This document shows, piece after piece, positions 6,762-7,834 of a stretch of DNA of 7,834 bases (within the stretch, counting starts at the first letter, position 1; every line of letters begins with the position of its first letter). Made by a program: the position numbers and the translations under genes. Source of the DNA: Anaerolineae bacterium (lineage in GTDB: Bacteria; Chloroflexota; Anaerolineae; SpSt-313); contig JAIMBM010000128.1 in assembly GCA_023511475.1 (NCBI GenBank), forward strand, positions 1 through 7,834, given 5' to 3'. A model generated the notes under the pieces. It saw nothing but the letters and a program-made list of their open reading frames with translations. It ran no database searches and was not told the origin of the DNA.

Positions 6762-7569
6762 CCATCCTGAGCAGCACGACCATGGCGGCTGCGGCGACGG
6801 CGGCGAACTCGAGCACCACGCGGCGTTGCGCCGCCCGCCACAGGTGCTGCTGCAGGATGCCGGTGAGGCAGTAAAAGGCCGCCAGCAGCACCAGGCTCGC
6901 CACGCGCGGCGGGAGTACTCCCGGCGCCAGTGCCCAGGCCACCTCGGCCATCATCAAGCCCACGAGGGCTGCCCATCCCCAGGTGCGGCCTGTGGTCCAG
7001 CGGCTGCTGCGCAAGAGCTCCATGGCCAGCGGGATGCTCCCAAAGCCGATCAGGGGGGTCGCGACGAAGGCGCGGAGGGGAAGAGTCTCCGCCAGGTAGA
7101 ACAGGGCCAGCGCCAGGGCGTAGGTCAGCACGTTGAGGCCCGGGCGGGCCAGCCAGAACCAGCGGTCCCCTGGCTCGAGGCTCTGCATCTGGGCGATGAC
7201 CGTTACGCCAAGGACCAGCACCGTCGCCGCCAGGCCCGCTACCTGCTGACCAGGCGTCGACAGAGCCTCAAACCACGACAAAGCGACGAGGACCTCCACC
7301 GCGGGCAGAATCCAGTACGGAGCGGTACGTGCCAGCCCCGCGGAGGCCAGCCGGGGCTCCTCGCGCACTAGGCCATCCATGAGCGCCGCAACGAGGACGA
7401 GCACCACCAGGCTCACCTGTCGCGCCGGCGTGAGGGTCACCGTAACGACGCCGGGTATCCCCGGCAGGCCCAGGGCCAGCGCCGGCGAGGGCAGCGGAAG
7501 GTACGACGAGGCACCCAGCCCGGCGACTACCAGTCCCAATAGCAGCGCGAGGCGTTCCGCTCGGGGCAA
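6754..7569 (-). CDS. Polytopic membrane protein of unknown function
   Basis: A 271-residue, strongly hydrophobic protein with about eight membrane-spanning stretches, near residues 6-28, 46-68, 84-104, 108-127, 140-160, 196-218, 222-241 and 251-268. Short charged loops (for example VREEPR at 68-73 and QRR at 248-250) lie between them. I recognise no catalytic, transporter-signature or binding motif and will not assign a function; it looks like the hypothetical membrane proteins common in Chloroflexota genomes. The start is taken as TTG at 7569: no ATG precedes the hydrophobic region in frame, the frame closes upstream at a TAG (7612-7614), and AAAGGA (plus-strand 7581-7586) lies 11 bases before it. 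A near-consensus promoter just upstream supports this reading. It runs opposite to the sugar operon and is transcribed separately. A CTG at 7590 or an internal TTG are alternative starts. Confidence 0.72.
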   Translation of the reverse strand: MPRAERLALLLGLVVAGLGASSYLPLPSPALALGLPGIPGVVTVTLTPARQVSLVVLVLVAALMDGLVREEPRLASAGLARTAPYWILPAVEVLVALSWFEALSTPGQQVAGLAATVLVLGVTVIAQMQSLEPGDRWFWLARPGLNVLTYALALALFYLAETLPLRAFVATPLIGFGSIPLAMELLRSSRWTTGRTWGWAALVGLMMAEVAWALAPGVLPPRVASLVLLAAFYCLTGILQQHLWRAAQRRVVLEFAAVAAAAMVVLLRMGA

Positions 7570-7608
7570 GGCGGCTAAGGTCCTTTCCAGGGGAGAAGCC
7601 GTGCGCCG

Positions 7609-7637
7609 ATTCTAAGGCGGCGGTGGCCCACTGTCAA
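7609..7637 (-). promoter_or_regulatory. Sigma70-type promoter of the membrane-protein gene
   Basis: Read on the - strand, TTGACA (plus 7637-7632) is a perfect -35 box, followed by exactly 17 bases and then TAGAAT (plus 7614-7609), five of six to the -10 consensus. Transcription would start near 7602, giving a leader of about 33 bases that includes the AAAGGA ribosome-binding site. This AT-rich match stands out in a G/C-dominated region. Confidence 0.8.
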
Positions 7638-7644
7638 AACTGGG

Positions 7645-7660
7645 GCGGCGGTACCGCTGC
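7645..7660. promoter_or_regulatory. Candidate operator palindrome
   Basis: GCGGCGGT (7645-7652) and ACCGCTGC (7653-7660) form a 16-base palindrome centred on GGTACC with one imperfect (G-T) pair. It begins 8 bases upstream of the -35 box of the - strand promoter, a usual place for a regulator site. No regulator gene is in the window, and in such GC-rich DNA a chance palindrome is possible. Confidence 0.3.
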
Positions 7661-7726
7661 AGGCCCGCGCGCAGGCCGCTTTGCGGCGGGCCCTTGCCGA
7701 TCGAGGTTGCGCCCGGGCGCGGCGCG

Positions 7727-7750
7727 CCCCCCCCCCCGCCCCCCCCCCCC
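7727..7750. repeat. C11-G-C12 homopolymer tract
   Basis: Positions 7727-7737 are eleven C, 7738 is G and 7739-7750 are twelve C. The - strand is therefore G12-C-G11, able to form a G-quadruplex. Such tracts are also common places for sequencing and assembly length errors. Confidence 0.85.
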
Positions 7751-7791
7751 GCGCGGGCACGCCGTGCCCGCTCGGGGGAGGGGCCGTTTTT
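7741..7791 (+). terminator. Terminator-like hairpin with T5
   Basis: GCGGGCAC (7753-7760) pairs perfectly with GTGCCCGC (7764-7771) around a 3-base loop. The stem can be extended by pairing the C run (7741-7750) with GGGGG (7774-7778) and GGGG (7780-7783) across a bulged A, and TTTTT follows at 7787-7791. The shape fits a + strand intrinsic terminator, or an attenuator in the leader of a gene beyond the window. No + strand gene ends nearby, so its target is unclear. Confidence 0.4.
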
Positions 7792-7812
7792 CTGTGGGTG
7801 TCTCGGGCTCCG

Positions 7813-7834
7813 CTGGCGCGCCGCAGCGCGCCAG
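7813..7834. repeat. Perfect 9-bp hairpin at the window edge
   Basis: CTGGCGCGC (7813-7821) and GCGCGCCAG (7826-7834) are exact reverse complements around a CGCA loop, ending at the last base. It includes the palindrome GGCGCGCC, which also occurs at 7721-7728. What follows cannot be seen. Confidence 0.6.

Larger units (their letters stand above)
7570..7834. other. Intergenic region with promoter, palindromes and hairpins
   Basis: No convincing coding region lies here on either strand. It holds the promoter of the - strand membrane gene (7609-7637), a palindrome next to it (7645-7660), a direct repeat GCAGGCC (7659-7665 and 7671-7677), a short hairpin (GCCGC at 7675-7679 with GCGGC at 7683-7687), a C11-G-C12 tract, a terminator-like hairpin and a terminal hairpin. 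Base composition beyond 7640 is even more G/C-biased than the genes. Confidence 0.6.

Noticed and set aside
6006..6770. 254-codon + frame inside the URO-D-like gene
   Set aside because: Frameshifted shadow with Pro/Arg/Ala-rich composition; the URO-D motifs lie in the other frame.
6826..7371. 181-codon + frame opposite the membrane gene
   Set aside because: Gln/Arg/Gly-rich antisense shadow; the - frame has regular transmembrane spacing and a promoter.
7575..7760. 61-codon - frame upstream of the membrane gene
   Set aside because: Low-complexity Arg/Ala product running across the promoter; no ribosome-binding site support.

Overview
The window is a GC-rich bacterial segment holding most of a starch/maltodextrin uptake and degradation operon on the + strand, and one separately promoted membrane-protein gene on the - strand. 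High GC, a Cys-anchored lipoprotein amylase with a Pro/Thr/Ala linker, MalF/MalG permeases without a dedicated ATPase, and very GC-rich spacers would fit Chloroflexota (Anaerolineae-like). That assignment is an inference from style only; the window has no rRNA or phylogenetic marker.

Layout. Positions 1-135 are a nearly pure G/C leader with a strong inverted repeat. Five + strand genes follow with almost no spacing: a MalF-type permease (136-1059), a MalG-type permease with an unusual extra hydrophobic insert (1056-2132, ATGA overlap), a secreted lipoprotein GH13 amylase (2135-3817), a second, cytoplasmic GH13 enzyme with an N-terminal beta-rich domain (3832-5640), and a URO-D-superfamily protein (5644-6747). 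The gaps are -4, 2, 14 and 3 bases, so this is very probably one transcript, starting upstream of the window. The solute-binding protein (malE-like) would be expected there. No ATPase gene is present.

Six bases after the operon, a polytopic membrane protein of unknown function is encoded convergently (7569 down to 6754). It has a TTG start and a near-consensus promoter (TTGACA-N17-TAGAAT). Positions 7640-7834 hold palindromes, a C11-G-C12 tract, a terminator-like hairpin with T5, and a perfect hairpin at the last base.

Proposed pathway (inference): the surface-anchored amylase trims starch or glycogen-like glucan outside the membrane; the MalFG importer, using a binding protein and ATPase encoded elsewhere, takes up maltodextrins; the cytoplasmic GH13 enzyme cuts or rearranges them. 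The role of the URO-D-like protein is unexplained. Together with the changed active-site motifs of both GH13 enzymes, it is the most interesting part of the locus. I found no CRISPR, phage, transposon, tRNA or rRNA.
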